The notes: generated by a model from the letters alone, not told the origin. A stretch of 64,000 nt of DNA from Leptotrichia sp. oral taxon 498 (GCF_002240055.1 NZ_CP016753.1:1612001-1676000), one strand, 5' to 3'. Positions 54,082 to 63,560 are shown, counted from the stretch's first letter. Numbers and translations are program-made.

Positions 54082-54110
54082 TTTACATAAAAAAAAATGT
54101 ATGATATAAT
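54082..54110 (+). promoter_or_regulatory. rpsO promoter
   Basis: TTTACA (54082-54087) and TATAAT (54105-54110) with a 17-nt spacer. Confidence 0.65.
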
Positions 54111-54122
54111 ATTAAAGAATTT

Positions 54123-54160
54123 AAACTATGAATATCAGTTTGCCACTATATTCTTGGTTT
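54123..54160 (+). promoter_or_regulatory. rpsO leader hairpin (candidate S15 autoregulation)
   Basis: 13-nt arms 54123-54135 and 54148-54160 pair at 12 positions (one U-U mismatch, one G-U) around a 12-nt loop, ending about 16 nt before the AGGAGG of rpsO. S15 represses its own mRNA in several bacteria through structurally different leaders; this hairpin is placed to do so. Confidence 0.55.
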
Positions 54161-54188
54161 AGATAATAAAATTAGGAGGAAATTATAA

Positions 54189-54452
54189 ATGGCATTAACA
54201 GCGAAAAAAGAGATTATTGAAAAATTTGGAAAAAATGCTCAAGATACAGGTTCTGCTGAGGTTCAAATAGCTTTATTAACAGATAGAATCAGTCATTTGA
54301 CAGGACACTTAAAAGTACATCCTAAAGATGTTCATTCAAGAGCGGGATTATTAAAATTAATTGGAAAAAGAAGAAGATTATTAAACTATGTTAAAAATAG
54401 AAATGTAGACGATTACAGAAACTTAATCGAAAAATTAGGAATCAGAAAATAG
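54189..54452 (+). CDS. rpsO: 30S ribosomal protein S15
   Basis: 87 residues, the family's normal length. Conserved segments [40 protein letters not shown] and [20 protein letters not shown] bind 16S rRNA helices 20-22. It has its own promoter, leader and terminator. In many bacteria rpsO and pnp are adjacent; here they are 48 kb apart. Confidence 0.97.
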   Translation: MALTAKKEIIEKFGKNAQDTGSAEVQIALLTDRISHLTGHLKVHPKDVHSRAGLLKLIGKRRRLLNYVKNRNVDDYRNLIEKLGIRK

Positions 54453-54460
54453 TAATAAAT

Positions 54461-54488
54461 AAGAGCGTATTAAATATGCTCTTTTTTT
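54461..54488 (+). terminator. rpsO terminator
   Basis: 9-bp stem AAGAGCGTA/TATGCTCTT with one G-U and a T run. Confidence 0.85.
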
Positions 54489-54523
54489 AAAAAAGAATAA
54501 AAAAGATAAAAAAAGGAGAAAAT

Positions 54524-55366
54524 ATGTTAAAATTTTTTCTTGTGGCATTAAAAAATATTTTATCAATTTTTTCGTTGAAGTGGCGATACAAATTTTTTGA
54601 AAAAATGGGACTTTTAGCATATTTCTTAGTAAAAAAAAGACGAAAATTGACATTAGACAATATAAAAAATGCTTTTCCCCAAAAAAATGAAAAAGAAGTC
54701 AGAAGAATAGCCAAAGAGTCATATAAAACGATGGGAAAAATGATAATGACTTCGATTTTTTTGGAAGAAATTACAAAAGGGGAAAATACCTCTGTTGAAA
54801 ATGAAGAGCTGATGAAAAAGGCGATAGAAGTGGCAAAGGATAAGGCAGTTTTGATTGTTTCATTGCATTTAGGCGGATTTGAAGCGGGAAGTAAAATGGA
54901 AAATTTGAGAAAATTTTATGCTGTTTTTAGAAAGCAAAAAAATGAGAAAATTAATGATTTAATGACTGAGTGGCGTGAAAAAGGCGGACTAAATTCAATT
55001 CCGCTGCATGAAAGTCAGCTTTTAAGCAAAGCTATAAACGAAAAATCGATAATTGCTTTGGCTTCGGATCATTATGGAAAAGATGTGGAGATTGATTTTT
55101 TTGGCAGAAAAACAACGGCGGTTGCTGGACCTGTGCTTTTGTCGATTAAGCATAAAGTTCCATTGGTAATGGCTTATGCGGTATTTGATAAAAACAATAA
55201 AATAATTGTAAAAAATAAAAAGATTATTGAGATAGAAAAGCAGAGCAAGTTAAAAGAAACTATGAAATTTAATATGCAAAAAATTTATAATGAATTTGAA
55301 GAAATAATTAGGGAATATCCAGAGCAATATATGTGGCAGCACAAAAGATGGAGAAAAAAGAAGTAA
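54524..55366 (+). CDS. lpxL: Lipid A acyltransferase (LpxL/HtrB family)
   Basis: 280-residue membrane-associated acyltransferase adding a secondary acyl chain to lipid A. The HX4(D/E) catalytic motif is seen as LHLGGFE; TLDNIKNAFPQKNEKEVRRI near the N-terminus and SDHYGKDVEIDFFGRKTTAV with VPLVMAYAV are family landmarks. Its presence argues for a lipopolysaccharide outer membrane. RBS AAAGGAG. Confidence 0.88.
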   Translation: MLKFFLVALKNILSIFSLKWRYKFFEKMGLLAYFLVKKRRKLTLDNIKNAFPQKNEKEVRRIAKESYKTMGKMIMTSIFLEEITKGENTSVENEELMKKAIEVAKDKAVLIVSLHLGGFEAGSKMENLRKFYAVFRKQKNEKINDLMTEWREKGGLNSIPLHESQLLSKAINEKSIIALASDHYGKDVEIDFFGRKTTAVAGPVLLSIKHKVPLVMAYAVFDKNNKIIVKNKKIIEIEKQSKLKETMKFNMQKIYNEFEEIIREYPEQYMWQHKRWRKKK

Positions 55367-55425
55367 AAAAAGATTTAAAATGAGAAAAGAATATTTTTAT
55401 TCAATTCAAAATTTTAAATCTTTTT
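55367..55425 (+). terminator. Bidirectional terminator between lpxL and the K+ channel
   Basis: Perfect 15-bp inverted repeat AAAAAGATTTAAAAT/ATTTTAAATCTTTTT with a 29-nt loop. Its arms carry the A and T runs needed in both directions. Confidence 0.75.
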
Positions 55426-56218
55426 ATTTTTCCCGCTTTGATTTCACAAAATGTATAAAAGTGATAATTTCTTTTTTTTCAGAGTCGCTAAAGTTTTCAG
55501 AATTTAAAATATATTTGTCTAAGTCGTCAGTTGGCGCAATGTCATTTTGTTTATTTAAAAAATAAGTTGCGATTGTTCCTGTAATCATTCCGAAAGTTCC
55601 AATTCCAATGAGCATCAGAAAAATGGCGACAAATCTTCCAATATAAGTCTTAGGAGAAATATCTCCATAGCCAACTGTAGTCGCTGTAACAAATGCCCAC
55701 CAAAGGCTGTCGCCATAATTCATTTTTTCCACATAGGAAATGACAAGAGCTGAGATTATAATTCCAAGTCCCGCCATAATTAATAAATAAATTAACCCAT
55801 TTAATTTTAAAAATTTTTTTACTTTTTTGTATGTCTTTTTTGCAAAAAGATAAAATCGAGATAATTTTAAATGTCTAAAAATTTTTGCAAATTTTCTGAT
55901 TTTAAAAATTCTAAATAATCTAAAAATTGAATAATATGGAATTATTGAAATTAAATCGGGGATATTGTTTTCAATAAAATCAGCTTTGTGTTTAGCAAAT
56001 ATAAATCTTATTATGTAGTCAATAGCAAAAATCAAATAAATCGAAAAATCAATAAAATTCAAGAGAGAATTTTCAGAAATATGAATATCGCCGTGTAAAT
56101 CAAGTAGCGTCGTAGCAAAGCTGTAAATTGCAAGAAAAATAAAGAATATTTGATAATTTATTTTAAATTTTTTATTTTTATTAATATCACTTTTGATTTT
56201 ATGTATCTTATTCTTCAA
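55424..56218 (-). CDS. Voltage-gated-type potassium channel
   Basis: 264 residues. Helices resembling S1-S4 include an arginine/lysine-rich S4-like stretch (RLFRIFKIRKFAKIFRHLKL). The pore follows, with selectivity filter TATTVGYGDISP between two membrane helices, and a short cytoplasmic tail. This is the six-helix Kch/KvAP layout without an obvious RCK domain. It is read 11 nt behind the flavoprotein gene and is probably the last gene of a udk transcript. Confidence 0.88.
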   Translation of the reverse strand: MKNKIHKIKSDINKNKKFKINYQIFFIFLAIYSFATTLLDLHGDIHISENSLLNFIDFSIYLIFAIDYIIRFIFAKHKADFIENNIPDLISIIPYYSIFRLFRIFKIRKFAKIFRHLKLSRFYLFAKKTYKKVKKFLKLNGLIYLLIMAGLGIIISALVISYVEKMNYGDSLWWAFVTATTVGYGDISPKTYIGRFVAIFLMLIGIGTFGMITGTIATYFLNKQNDIAPTDDLDKYILNSENFSDSEKKEIITFIHFVKSKREK

Positions 56219-56229
56219 AAAAAACTCCC

Positions 56230-57567
56230 TTATTTAATAACTTTTCTATAAACTACAAGAAGTGGATTCCAAACACTCGCATTTGTTGGAGAATAAGCGA
56301 AATCAATTTCGATAAATTTTTCAATCGGTATTTCAAAAGTGATAACAATCGCAATTTGGTCGATAAATTGTGCGACAGCTTCAAAACCCACCATTGCTCC
56401 ACCAAGAACAATTTTTCTATCTTTATCATAAACAATTTCAGCACTTGCAGGAAATGAATCTGCGAATCCAGAGTTTTTATACATCGCTTTCATTTTGACA
56501 ACATCGGCATTGTAGCCAAGTTCAGTTGCTTCTTTTAGAGAAAGTCCAGTTTGTGCTAATTTTATATCATAAAATGAAGTGGCAAATGAGCGAATTAATC
56601 CTTTCCAGCTTATATTTTGTCCAGATAAATATTTAGCCAGCATCATTCCGTGTTTATTTGCAACATCTCCAAGCGGCTCAAATAAATTTCTGTCAGTTTT
56701 GTAATACTTGTTAAATATACAATCTCCAATTGCGTAGACATCGTCTATATTTGTTTCGAATTTATCATTTATGACGATTTTTCCGCTATCAGTTTTTAAT
56801 GTTTTAGGTAAAAAATCTATGTTTGGAGTAACTCCGATACTAAATAATGCGATATCAAAGTCAATATTTTCAGATGAGTCTAATTTTACTGATTTTGCAA
56901 CATTATTTTCAGAATTTACAGCAGTGACACCAGAATTTAATTTTAGATTTATATCTTTTTCTTTAAATTTTTTGTAAATTTTTTCCTTTAGATTTTCTGA
57001 AACTGTCGGGAAAATTTCTTTTGCTTTTTCAATGACAGTTACATTAAGTCCATTTTTTTTGAAAGATTCTGCCATTTCAATTCCAACAAATCCAGCTCCA
57101 ATTACAACTGCATTTTTTAGTTTATTTTTGTTTTGAGTTAAATATTCTTTAATTTTAAAAGCACTTTCAGCGTGAGATAACGTAAAGACATTTTCTAAAT
57201 TTGGAGAATATCCTTCAATATTTGGAACAAATGATTTTCCACCGACAGCAATTACAAGCTTGTCGTAAGAAAAAATTCCATTAATTTCATTTCCCTTTAT
57301 TTCAAGTGTTTTATTTTCAAAATCAATGCTTTTAACTTCGTGATGAATTTTTACATTAACTCCTCTTTTTATAAAATCTTCAGGAGTTCCGTGCAAAACA
57401 TCGCTTTTTTTTAATTCATCAGCGATAAAATAAGGAGTTGGACATCCAGCCCAAGCCACATAGCTTGATTTTTCAAACAAAAAAATTTCATCATTAGGAT
57501 TTGCTTTTTTATATTGAGTGGAAAACATCATTCCTGCAGCTCCACCGCCAATTACAACTATTTTCAT
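56230..57567 (-). CDS. CoA-disulfide reductase/NADH oxidase family flavoprotein
   Basis: 445 residues. FAD-binding VIGGGAAGMMFSTQYKK at the start; single redox cysteine C42 in YVAWAGCPTPYFI, as in CoA-disulfide reductases and NADH oxidases; second nucleotide-binding motif VVIGAGFVGIEMAESFKKNG; FAD motif VYAIGDC. These enzymes reduce CoA disulfide, polysulfide or oxygen, and help anaerobes handle oxygen or thiol stress. The specific acceptor cannot be decided from sequence. It lies 15 nt after udk. Confidence 0.88.
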   Translation of the reverse strand: MKIVVIGGGAAGMMFSTQYKKANPNDEIFLFEKSSYVAWAGCPTPYFIADELKKSDVLHGTPEDFIKRGVNVKIHHEVKSIDFENKTLEIKGNEINGIFSYDKLVIAVGGKSFVPNIEGYSPNLENVFTLSHAESAFKIKEYLTQNKNKLKNAVVIGAGFVGIEMAESFKKNGLNVTVIEKAKEIFPTVSENLKEKIYKKFKEKDINLKLNSGVTAVNSENNVAKSVKLDSSENIDFDIALFSIGVTPNIDFLPKTLKTDSGKIVINDKFETNIDDVYAIGDCIFNKYYKTDRNLFEPLGDVANKHGMMLAKYLSGQNISWKGLIRSFATSFYDIKLAQTGLSLKEATELGYNADVVKMKAMYKNSGFADSFPASAEIVYDKDRKIVLGGAMVGFEAVAQFIDQIAIVITFEIPIEKFIEIDFAYSPTNASVWNPLLVVYRKVIK

Positions 57568-57582
57568 AAGATTACCTCTTTT

Positions 57583-58224
57583 CTATTTGTTTTTTAATTT
57601 GTTAAATAAGTAGCGAAGTCGGCTGACAACCATATTTATACCGACTTTATTGTCTTTTCCTCTTGGAATTATGACATCAGCATATCTTTTAGACGGTTCT
57701 ACAAATTCCAAGTGCATAGGTTTAACGGTTTTGATATATTGATTTTTTATACTTTCAAAACTTCTGGCTCTTTCATTTAGATCTCTTTCTATTCTTCGCA
57801 AAAGTCTTTCGTCATCATCTGTATCTACAAATATTTTTGCATCAAATAAGTTACGGATCTTTTCAATTGCCAGAACTAAAATTCCCTCTACAATAATCAA
57901 ATTTGCTGGCTCTATATGTTCAGTTCTGTTTACTCTGTTGTGAACTTGAAAATCATAAATAGGTTTTTCGATAGATTTATTGTTTTTTAATGCGAGAATG
58001 TGAGTTTCAAGCAAATCAAAATCTATCGCGTCCGGATGGTCATAATTTAATGTAACCCTTTGTTCGTAAGTCAAATGGTCATTTCTTTTGTAATAGGAAT
58101 CTTGTTCAAGAAGTATTGAGTGAATTTCCTTTTTTTCCAAATTTTTAATAATTGCATGAGTGACACTAGTTTTTCCTGAGCCTGTTCCCCCTGCAATTCC
58201 GACAATAATCGTTTTATAATCCAT
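57583..58224 (-). CDS. udk: Uridine kinase
   Basis: 213 residues phosphorylating uridine and cytidine for pyrimidine salvage. P-loop GIAGGTGSGKTS, LEQDSYYKRNDHLTYEQR, NYDHPDAIDFDLL and FVDTDDDERLLRRIERD are family landmarks; FVEPSKRYADVIIPRG is near the end. It heads a minus-strand group with the flavoprotein and K+ channel genes. Confidence 0.95.
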   Translation of the reverse strand: MDYKTIIVGIAGGTGSGKTSVTHAIIKNLEKKEIHSILLEQDSYYKRNDHLTYEQRVTLNYDHPDAIDFDLLETHILALKNNKSIEKPIYDFQVHNRVNRTEHIEPANLIIVEGILVLAIEKIRNLFDAKIFVDTDDDERLLRRIERDLNERARSFESIKNQYIKTVKPMHLEFVEPSKRYADVIIPRGKDNKVGINMVVSRLRYLFNKLKNK

Positions 58225-58263
58225 AAAAATTACATCCTTCGTTTAATATTTTTTCTTGTATAA

Positions 58264-58292
58264 AGTATATAATAGATATTAATTTTTTTCAA
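58264..58292 (-). promoter_or_regulatory. udk promoter
   Basis: On the minus strand TTGAAA (58287-58292) and TATACT (58264-58269) are 17 nt apart, about 40 nt before the udk ATG. Confidence 0.6.
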
Positions 58293-58310
58293 TATTAAAT
58301 TTTATATTTA

Positions 58311-58360
58311 AAAAAAGAAATATTTCTAAAATTAGAATTAAAATTAGAAATATTTTCTTT
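58311..58360 (-). terminator. malQ terminator
   Basis: Long stem between AAAGAAATATTTCTAA and TTAGAAATATTTTCTTT, followed on the minus strand by a T run. Confidence 0.75.
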
Positions 58361-58383
58361 ACATAGTAATTAAGAATTAATAA

Positions 58384-59874
58384 TTATCTTGAATAAGTTT
58401 TTGTCAATTTTGCAATATTTTGTGCTAGTTCGTCTGTCAATTGATTTGGTTTTAATCTCCATTGCCAATTTCCAGATGCAAGTCCTGGTGTATTTATACG
58501 AGCGTAGCTTCCAAGTCCTAAAAAGTCTTGAATTGGTGCAATTGCAATGTTTGCGACTGAACTCCAAGCTCCTCTTATAGCGTCCCAGTGTATATTTGCA
58601 TCATTTGTTGAATTTAAATAATCTCTTGCAAATTGTTTGTCTTCTTCTTTTGCTTTTTCAAACCATCCAACGATTGTGTCGTTGTCGTGAGTACCTGTGT
58701 AGACAACGCAGTTTTTGTCATATGTGTGTGGCAAGTAGTCATTTTCTTCAGCTGAGTCAAATGCAAATCCTAAAATTTTCATTCCTGGGAAACCAGAAGC
58801 ATTTCTCAAATCAATAACTCCTTGTGTCATTGTTCCTAAATCTTCAGCAATTATAGGTAAATCTCCAAGTTCATTTTTTATGGCATTAAATAAGTCCATT
58901 CTAGGACCTGGACACCAAGTACCATTTTCGGCAGTTTTATCTCCATAAGGAACAGCCCAGTATTCGTCAAATCCTCTGAAGTGGTCGATTCTTATTATAT
59001 CACAAGTTGTAAGATTAGATTTTACTCTATCGATCCACCATCTGTAGTTAGTTTCTTTCAATTTTTGCCAGTCGTATAAAGGATTTCCCCAAAGTTGTCC
59101 TGTGGCACTGAAATAGTCAGGCGGAACTCCTGCCACTTTAACTGGTTTTTTATCTTTGTCAAATAGGAAAATATCAGTATTTGCCCAAGTGTCAGCACTG
59201 TCGGCAGCAACAAATATTGGAATATCTCCGATGATTTTAATTCCGTTTTCGTTTGCGTATCTTTTTACAGCTTCCCATTGTGAGAAGAATAAAAATTGAA
59301 TGAAATTATGATATTCAATGTCGTCAGAAAGTTCGTTTCTATATCTCTCCATAGCTTGTGGTTCTCTGTTTTTAATATCTTCTTGCCATTCGTTCCAAGA
59401 AAGTCCACCAAAATGGTTTTTTAGCGAAATGTAAAGGCTGTAGTCGTCTAACCATTCAGCATTCTTAAATTTAAATTCTTCAAATTTTCCTCTTAATTCG
59501 TCATTCTGATTAGCTTTATAGTTTTCGTAAGCTTTTCTAAGTAGCGGATATTTACTGTTGTAAATTGCACCATAATCAACGAATTCTTCGTTTTCTCCAA
59601 AATTTACATTTTCAAGATCGTTTCCTGAAAGCAAGTTTTGCTCAATTAATAAATCAAAGTCAATCAAATAAGGATTTCCTGCAAATGAAGAAAAACATTG
59701 ATAAGGCGAATCTCCATAACCTGTGGGTCCAAGTGGAAAAATTTGCCAAAGTTTTTGATTAGATTTTTTCAAAAAATCTATAAAATTAAAAGCTTCTCTT
59801 CCAAGTGTTCCAATTCCATATTTTCCTGGAAGTGAAGTTGGATGTAATAAAATCCCAGAACTTCTTTTAAACAT
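58384..59874 (-). CDS. malQ: 4-alpha-glucanotransferase (amylomaltase)
   Basis: 496-residue GH77 enzyme disproportionating maltodextrins and releasing glucose. Family motifs: SGILLHPTSLPGKYGIGTLG, FPLGPTGYGDSPYQ, the nucleophile region IRIDHFRGFDEYWAVP, the acid/base region PIIAEDLG, and YTGTHDNDT. The RBS AGGAGG is just before ATG. Released glucose would feed the ROK glucokinase of this window. Its transcription start region is shared, divergently, with the EEP gene. Confidence 0.95.
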   Translation of the reverse strand: MFKRSSGILLHPTSLPGKYGIGTLGREAFNFIDFLKKSNQKLWQIFPLGPTGYGDSPYQCFSSFAGNPYLIDFDLLIEQNLLSGNDLENVNFGENEEFVDYGAIYNSKYPLLRKAYENYKANQNDELRGKFEEFKFKNAEWLDDYSLYISLKNHFGGLSWNEWQEDIKNREPQAMERYRNELSDDIEYHNFIQFLFFSQWEAVKRYANENGIKIIGDIPIFVAADSADTWANTDIFLFDKDKKPVKVAGVPPDYFSATGQLWGNPLYDWQKLKETNYRWWIDRVKSNLTTCDIIRIDHFRGFDEYWAVPYGDKTAENGTWCPGPRMDLFNAIKNELGDLPIIAEDLGTMTQGVIDLRNASGFPGMKILGFAFDSAEENDYLPHTYDKNCVVYTGTHDNDTIVGWFEKAKEEDKQFARDYLNSTNDANIHWDAIRGAWSSVANIAIAPIQDFLGLGSYARINTPGLASGNWQWRLKPNQLTDELAQNIAKLTKTYSR

Positions 59875-60087
59875 AGTAGCCCTCCTAAAATTTTTTTATT
59901 AAAAAATATATTTTTATAAAAACTATACTACTTTAAATATACTATATTTTTTTTAAAAAGTCAACTTATCCGTAAAAGTTATTAAAAAAATTTTTACTTA
60001 TTCGAATATCTTGACTATATAAAAAAAATGTTGTAATATTAAAGTGTAATATAATATTAAGAAAAATAAAAAATAGGAGGCAGTGGA

Positions 60088-60879
60088 ATGAAATTATTGA
60101 CAATCAACACACATGCGTGGTTGGAAGAAAATCAAGATGAAAAGATGGAAATTTTGGCAAAGACGATTGCTGAAAAGCAGTATGATGTAATTGCTATGCA
60201 AGAAGTGAATCAGCTTATGAATAGTCCAGTTATTTACGATGGAATTAGAAACGATAATTACGGATGGAAATTGCTGGAAAAGCTGGAAAAGTACACAGAT
60301 ACTGATTATTATTATCATTGGAGCAATTCTCACATCGGTTTTGGGAAATATGACGAAGGAGTGGCAATTATTACAAAGCATCCAATAAAAGATGAGGATG
60401 AGTTTTATTGCACCTTTTCACAATCTGTCAGAGTTATTAACGCAAGAAGAATTGTGAGTATAACTTTGGATTATGAAGGGCAAAAAGTAGAGTTTTACAG
60501 TTGCCATATGAATTTGCCAAATTGTGAAACAGAAGATATGGGAGAAAATATTCAGACAATTTTAAAAAGAACGAAAAATGATAATTTAAAATTTTTGATG
60601 GGTGATTTCAACACGGATGCTATACATAATCAAGAAGCTTATCAAAATATAATAAATCAAGGATTGTTTGACACTTATGAATTAGCTGAAAAAAAAGATA
60701 GTGGAATAACAGTCAATAAAAAAATTGATGGTTGGGCAACTAGCGGTTCTGAGAAAAGACTGGATTACATTTTTTCAAATAAAAAAGTAAAAGTTTTGGA
60801 AAGTAAAGTCATTTTTAATGGAGAAAATAAGGAAGTTGTTTCAGATCATTTTGGTTTAGAAGTGAAAATTGAGTTATAA
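60088..60879 (+). CDS. Endonuclease/exonuclease/phosphatase (EEP) family hydrolase
   Basis: 263 residues of the exoIII/sphingomyelinase/DNase I fold. Metal and catalytic residues are visible in LLTINTHAW, the glutamate of VIAMQEVNQ, the YSCHMNLP histidine, FLMGDFNTDA and the closing VSDHFGLEV. No signal peptide, so it acts in the cytoplasm. Similar proteins beside sugar genes are annotated as endonucleases, but phosphodiester or phosphomonoester substrates are possible. It lies between divergent malQ and the alpha-glucoside PTS gene. Confidence 0.82.
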   Translation: MKLLTINTHAWLEENQDEKMEILAKTIAEKQYDVIAMQEVNQLMNSPVIYDGIRNDNYGWKLLEKLEKYTDTDYYYHWSNSHIGFGKYDEGVAIITKHPIKDEDEFYCTFSQSVRVINARRIVSITLDYEGQKVEFYSCHMNLPNCETEDMGENIQTILKRTKNDNLKFLMGDFNTDAIHNQEAYQNIINQGLFDTYELAEKKDSGITVNKKIDGWATSGSEKRLDYIFSNKKVKVLESKVIFNGENKEVVSDHFGLEVKIEL

Positions 60880-60933
60880 AATCTTCATTCTGGTAAAAGA
60901 TAAAAAAAATTTAAAAAGTTTTCCGTAAATGTC

Positions 60934-60961
60934 TTGACAAATGAAAATTATGAGGTATAAC
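60934..60961 (+). promoter_or_regulatory. Promoter of the alpha-glucoside EIICB gene
   Basis: Consensus TTGACA (60934-60939) and TATAAC (60956-60961) with 16-nt spacing. Confidence 0.65.
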
Positions 60962-61013
60962 TAATATGTAAAACAAATTTTAATTTATAAATATTTTTAG
61001 GAGGTACTCAATC

Positions 61014-62609
61014 ATGATGAAAAAAATTCAGCGATTTGGTGGAGCAATGATGGCGCCAGTTCTATTATTTGCATTCACAGGGTTAGTCGTAGGAATAGCA
61101 TCACTATTTACGAATCCACAAGTAATGGGTTCAATTGCAAATGAAGGGACAAACTGGTATAAATTCTGGTTTGTGATAAGTGAAGGTGGTTGGACAGTAT
61201 TTAGACAAATGCCGTTATTGTTCGCAATCGGATTGCCAATCAGCCTTGCGAATAAAACAAATGCAAGAGCATGTCTTGAAGCTTTTGCTTTATATACAAC
61301 TTATAATTATCTTGTAGCAGCAATGCTTGCACAATGGAGCTTCTTTGGTGTTGACATGAGTCAAGAAGCTGGAGGAACAAGTGGACTTGCAGTAATTGCT
61401 GGAGTAAAAACACTAGATACAAACTTATTTGGTGCAATTATAATTTCTGCAATAGTAGTTTATTTACATAATAAATATTTTGATAAAAAGTTACCAGACT
61501 TTTTAGGAGTATTTCAAGGAACAGTATTTGTTTATATTATTGGTTTCTTAGTAATGATTCCATGTGCTTTCATAACTGCACTTTGCTGGCCAAAAGTTCA
61601 AATTGGAATTAACAACTTGCAACAATTATTAAAAGTTTCAGGACCAATTGGAGTATGGATTTACACATTCCTTGAAAGAGCATTGATTCCAACAGGATTG
61701 CATCACTTTGTATATACACCATTTATATTCGGACCAGCAGCAGTTCCAGGTGGAATTCAAACTTATTGGGTTCAACATATAAGTCAATTTGCTCAATCTA
61801 CAAAACCTTTAAAAGAAATGTTCCCACAAGGTGGATTTGCATTGCACGGTAACTCAAAAATCTTTGGTTCAGTAGGTATCGCACTTGCAATGTACTCAAC
61901 TTCTAAACCTGAAAACAAGAAAAAAGTAGCAGGATTGTTATTACCAGTTTTATTAACTGCAATAGTTTCAGGAATAACAGAACCACTTGAATTTACATTC
62001 TTATTTATAGCTCCAGTATTATTTGGATTACATGCAGTACTAGCTGCAACAATGTCAACATTGATGTATATGTTCGGAGTTGTAGGAAACTTTGGTGGAG
62101 GATTCTTAGACTTTATGTTCTTAAACTGGATTCCAATGTTTAAAAACCACAGCGGAACAGTAATTACTCAAATTGTAATTGGATTAATCTTCACATGTAT
62201 TTACTTCATATTATTCAGATTCTTAATTTTAAAAATGGATTTAAAAACTCCAGGTAGAGAAGATGAAGATGAAGAAATGAAACTTTATACAAAAGCTGAT
62301 TATAGAGCTAAACACGGTGAAGGTGGAGCACAAGGTGCAGCTGCCGCAGCTGGTGGAGATGAATATGCTCAAAAAGGTGCAATCATTCTTGAAGCATTAG
62401 GTGGAAGAGAAAACATTGAAGAACTTAACAACTGTGCAACTAGACTTAGAGTAAGTGTAAAAGATGCAAGTAAATTATTACCAGATGCAGCATTTAAAGC
62501 AGCAGGAGCTCATGGTGTAGTTAGAAAAGGAACAGCTATTCAAGTAATCATCGGATTGTCAGTACCTCAAGTAAGAGAAAGAATTGAAGACATGATGAAA
62601 AAAGGGTAA
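61014..62609 (+). CDS. PTS alpha-glucoside-type EIICB
   Basis: 531 residues. The EIIC domain (about 1-415) has ten or so hydrophobic segments and the motifs MPLLFAIGLPISLANK and SGITEPLEFTFLFIAPVLFG. A linker rich in Ala/Gly follows. The EIIB domain (about 455-531) carries its phosphocysteine in ELNNCATRLRVSV. No EIIA domain is fused, so it depends on another protein's EIIA. With the divergent GntR gene and the 6-phospho-alpha-glucosidase gene beyond it, this matches the Leptotrichia buccalis cluster for maltose and sucrose isomers. RBS AGGAGG at 60999-61004. Confidence 0.92.
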   Translation: MMKKIQRFGGAMMAPVLLFAFTGLVVGIASLFTNPQVMGSIANEGTNWYKFWFVISEGGWTVFRQMPLLFAIGLPISLANKTNARACLEAFALYTTYNYLVAAMLAQWSFFGVDMSQEAGGTSGLAVIAGVKTLDTNLFGAIIISAIVVYLHNKYFDKKLPDFLGVFQGTVFVYIIGFLVMIPCAFITALCWPKVQIGINNLQQLLKVSGPIGVWIYTFLERALIPTGLHHFVYTPFIFGPAAVPGGIQTYWVQHISQFAQSTKPLKEMFPQGGFALHGNSKIFGSVGIALAMYSTSKPENKKKVAGLLLPVLLTAIVSGITEPLEFTFLFIAPVLFGLHAVLAATMSTLMYMFGVVGNFGGGFLDFMFLNWIPMFKNHSGTVITQIVIGLIFTCIYFILFRFLILKMDLKTPGREDEDEEMKLYTKADYRAKHGEGGAQGAAAAAGGDEYAQKGAIILEALGGRENIEELNNCATRLRVSVKDASKLLPDAAFKAAGAHGVVRKGTAIQVIIGLSVPQVRERIEDMMKKG

Positions 62610-62662
62610 AAATAAAATTTGATAAATAATAAATAATTGAAATTAAATTTTATAAAAAAATT

Positions 62663-62732
62663 AAGAAAGAATTTTCAAAAGTCAAAAATTTTAAGTATAA
62701 AATTATAAAACTTGCGAAAGTTCTTTCTTTTA
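62663..62732 (+). terminator. Long hairpin after EIICB
   Basis: 14-nt arms AAGAAAGAATTTTC (from 62663) and GAAAGTTCTTTCTT (to 62729) pair fully with one G-U around a loop of about 40 nt. The T tail is short, so this may be an mRNA-stabilising 3' hairpin rather than the terminator. Confidence 0.45.
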
Positions 62733-62806
62733 CATAAATTTATTTTTTGATATTTATATGATTGGATTTGTTAAAGCGTTTGAAAAAATTTAAAAATAAA
62801 AGAAAA

Positions 62807-62843
62807 AGAGGTTGTTTCAAAAGTGATATAACCTCTATTTTTT
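62807..62843 (+). terminator. Bidirectional terminator between EIICB and gntR
   Basis: AGAGGTT (62807-62813) and AACCTCT (62830-62836) flank a 16-nt loop. T runs follow on both strands. Confidence 0.75.
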
Positions 62844-62852
62844 GTATAAAAA

Positions 62853-63560
62853 TTACCTTTTTGCAATAGCAGTAAAAGTAAATTTCTCAGGATGATGGAT
62901 TATTGTTTCATATTGGAATAATGTGCCGTTTGACAAATAGGCGTGAGTTTCGATGACAACAACCATATTTATATCTTTTAATTTGAGATATTTCTGTTCT
63001 TCTGGCGTAATCTTTCTGAAATTAATATCTCTTCGAGAATAACCAATCTTTAATTTTAAATCCTTTTCCAAATATTCATATATCGACTTTTTGGCAATCT
63101 CTTCATTCAAAAAAGGTACAATTTTTCTGTCAAAAAAACTTGTGGAATAATTTAAGACTTCCCCATTTAAGGAATTTGTACGGACAACTTTGTAGAAATC
63201 GGCACTTTCAGAAACTTGAAATTCTTTCATTAACTTTTTATCTCCCTGAACAATATATAAGCTAATTAAGTCAGTTTCAAGATTAATATTTTGAAGTTTA
63301 TTGAGTTCCTGCACAGTTTGAATTGAAGTCAGAGAAATATTTTCCAAATTTTTTTTTTCCAGTACAATTGATTTTTTTCCCTTCACTTTTTGAATAAAAC
63401 CCTCAGTTTCCAGCATAGAAAGAGCTTTTCTTACAGTAAGTTTGGAAAAATTATAATCTTTTGCCAAGTCATCTTCTTTTTTTAAAAAATCTCCTGGTTT
63501 AATAATACCATTTTTAATTTTGTCTTTTATATCATAATATACTTTTTCATATTTAGTCAT
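62853..63560 (-). CDS. GntR/HutC regulator of the alpha-glucoside cluster
   Basis: 235 residues. Winged helix about 1-70 (NFSKLTVRKALSMLETEGFIQ) and UTRA effector domain about 85-235 (FYKVVRTNSLNGEVLNYSTS; HAYLSNGTLFQYET). It is a paralogue of the regulator at 7162. The genes on either side, EIICB and the glycosidase, make it the likely sensor of a phosphorylated alpha-glucoside. Its start codon overlaps a candidate operator that recurs before the glycosidase promoter, suggesting autoregulation and joint control. Confidence 0.9.
   Translation of the reverse strand: MTKYEKVYYDIKDKIKNGIIKPGDFLKKEDDLAKDYNFSKLTVRKALSMLETEGFIQKVKGKKSIVLEKKNLENISLTSIQTVQELNKLQNINLETDLISLYIVQGDKKLMKEFQVSESADFYKVVRTNSLNGEVLNYSTSFFDRKIVPFLNEEIAKKSIYEYLEKDLKLKIGYSRRDINFRKITPEEQKYLKLKDINMVVVIETHAYLSNGTLFQYETIIHHPEKFTFTAIAKR

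Noticed and set aside
55380-55565. Small + strand ORF after lpxL
   Set aside because: It overlaps the end of the K+ channel gene on the other strand and starts within the shared terminator, so it is a chance frame.
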